Source: Bacteroidota bacterium (GTDB lineage: Bacteria > Bacteroidota > Bacteroidia > Chitinophagales > Chitinophagaceae). Taken from it: a stretch of DNA of 7,049 nt. Each line of letters starts with the position of its first letter. The first letter of the stretch is position 1. The translations under genes and the position numbers were made by a program. The stretch spans positions 1 to 7,049 of the forward strand of contig JAEYVW010000049.1 in assembly GCA_023429365.1 (NCBI GenBank), written 5' to 3'. Under the pieces are notes generated by a model. That model was given only the letters and a program-made list of their open reading frames with translations, did no database searches and was not told the DNA's origin. This document shows, piece after piece, positions 6,251-7,049 of the stretch.

Positions 6251-6273
6251 TTAAAAAAACTAAAACAACTTAT
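6244..6273 (+). promoter_or_regulatory. susC-susD junction with 14-bp AT palindrome
   Basis: TTTTTAATTAAAAA (6244-6257) is a perfect palindrome that includes the susC stop codon. Its TTAATTAA core (6247-6254) ends 19 nt before the susD ATG, nearly the same place as the one before susC. The rest is A-rich. It has no GC stem, so it is unlikely to be a strong terminator; a translation or mRNA-processing signal is possible. Confidence 0.35.
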
Positions 6274-7049
6274 ATGAAATCGATTTTAAAATATACCGGC
6301 ATTCCCCTCGCAGCTGCCGTGTTGCTGGGTGGATGTAACAAATTTGATGAGATCAACCAGGATCCATACCTGGTGACAGAAAACCAGGTGCAGGTAGAGT
6401 ATTTTATCAACGGGGCTATCGTTGGCAGCCAGATGGACCCACATATTTCTGAAAGGATATTTGTGCTCTATTGGAAAACCGCAGGTCGCCAGCAGTTTGG
6501 CGGCGGTATTTCCAGTGGCGGCTACAACGACGGCTGGTCAAGCGACTACTATGGCAGCGGTTACATGGGCGGCTGGCTCAATGGCATCAATACTGGTATC
6601 CAGGTTGCTGAAAAACAGATAGCTGCTGGTAACATCAAGGAATACACGAACAACCTGCTGCAGGTGGCTCGTATCTGGAGAGTGTACCTCATGAGTGAAC
6701 TGGCTGATAATTTCGGACCAATTCCCATCAATGCTTTCCAGGGTGTTAACCCAGAGTTTTCTGATCTGAAGACTGTTTATTATTTCATGCTCGATGAATT
6801 GAAAGACGCTTCATCCAAACTGGATCTGTCTGTAACCGGACCTGCTGCGAAGTTTGACCAGGCTTATGGTTTTAACTATACCAAATGGCAGAAATATGCC
6901 AACTCCATGCGTTTGAGGCTGTCGATGCGCCTTTCAGAAGTAGATCAAAACAAAGCCAAATCTGAGTTTGAAGCTGCGGCTGCTTTGCCATTGCTTACCG
7001 CTGCCGATGATGTGTTCCAGGTAGCAGAAAAGCCAGGTTGGGATGCCCT
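6274..7049 (+). CDS. susD: SusD/RagB-family glycan-binding lipoprotein, 5' part only
   Basis: The frame is open from ATG 6274 to the window end: 258 complete codons, roughly half of a usual SusD (about 480-550 residues). It has a lipoprotein signal with lipobox LGGC and Cys21. The following NKFDE is acidic in the way of Bacteroidota lipoprotein export signals, so surface exposure is expected. FDEINQDP (24-31) and KWQKYANSMRLRLSMRL (204-220) are characteristic of the SusD-like_2 branch. ARIWRVYLMSELADNFGPIPI (132-152, given in the two halves ARIWRVYLMS and ELADNFGPIPI) forms the conserved helix pair and loop. A segment at 75-104 is unusually rich in Gly, Tyr, Trp and Ser. The protein caps the SusC barrel and captures substrate. 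It overlaps no neighbour; the 23-nt gap to susC indicates one transcript. Confidence 0.94.
   Translation, partial: MKSILKYTGIPLAAAVLLGGCNKFDEINQDPYLVTENQVQVEYFINGAIVGSQMDPHISERIFVLYWKTAGRQQFGGGISSGGYNDGWSSDYYGSGYMGGWLNGINTGIQVAEKQIAAGNIKEYTNNLLQVARIWRVYLMSELADNFGPIPINAFQGVNPEFSDLKTVYYFMLDELKDASSKLDLSVTGPAAKFDQAYGFNYTKWQKYANSMRLRLSMRLSEVDQNKAKSEFEAAAALPLLTAADDVFQVAEKPGWDA

Noticed and set aside
6422..6622. Plus-strand 66-codon frame near the window end
   Set aside because: It lies in another frame of susD, whose product is clearly recognisable.

Overview
The window reads as a chromosomal fragment of a Bacteroidota bacterium, most likely from the Chitinophagaceae or a close relative. The grounds are a SusC/SusD-type outer-membrane uptake pair, promoters resembling the Bacteroidota TTTG / TAnnTTTG consensus, A-rich leaders without a strong Shine-Dalgarno before susC and susD, and a lipoprotein-type MsrA. 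The genus assignment is inference; no 16S or other marker gene is present.

Layout. Positions 1-343 hold three tandem copies of a palindromic repeat of about 100 bp that contains no gene; the first copy touches the window edge, so the array may continue upstream. Positions 344-645 hold no recognisable gene, only inverted repeats. Positions 646-822 could encode a 58-residue exported peptide of unknown function, or the leftover 5' end of a longer gene. A GC-rich hairpin with a T tract (923-950) ends plus-strand transcription and overlaps the stop codon of msrA, which runs on the minus strand (941-1630). The gap 1631-1832 carries two back-to-back promoters, one for msrA and one for the next gene. 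Positions 1833-3065 encode a ROK-family sugar-responsive regulator, followed on the same strand by susC (3122-6250) and the first half of susD (6274 to the window end).

How the genes fit together. The ROK regulator, SusC-like transporter and SusD-like lipoprotein look like the start of a carbohydrate-utilisation locus: SusD captures a glycan at the surface, SusC imports it using TonB energy, and the ROK protein probably senses a sugar derived from it. No enzyme of the locus falls inside the window, so the substrate cannot be named. MsrA (methionine sulfoxide repair in the envelope) appears unrelated and simply shares the divergent promoter region.

I did not find a clearly new biological system. 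The parts most worth a second look are the repeat array with its nested foldbacks, the small exported ORF with its terminator, and the matching TTAATTAA leaders placed 20 and 19 nt before the susC and susD start codons.
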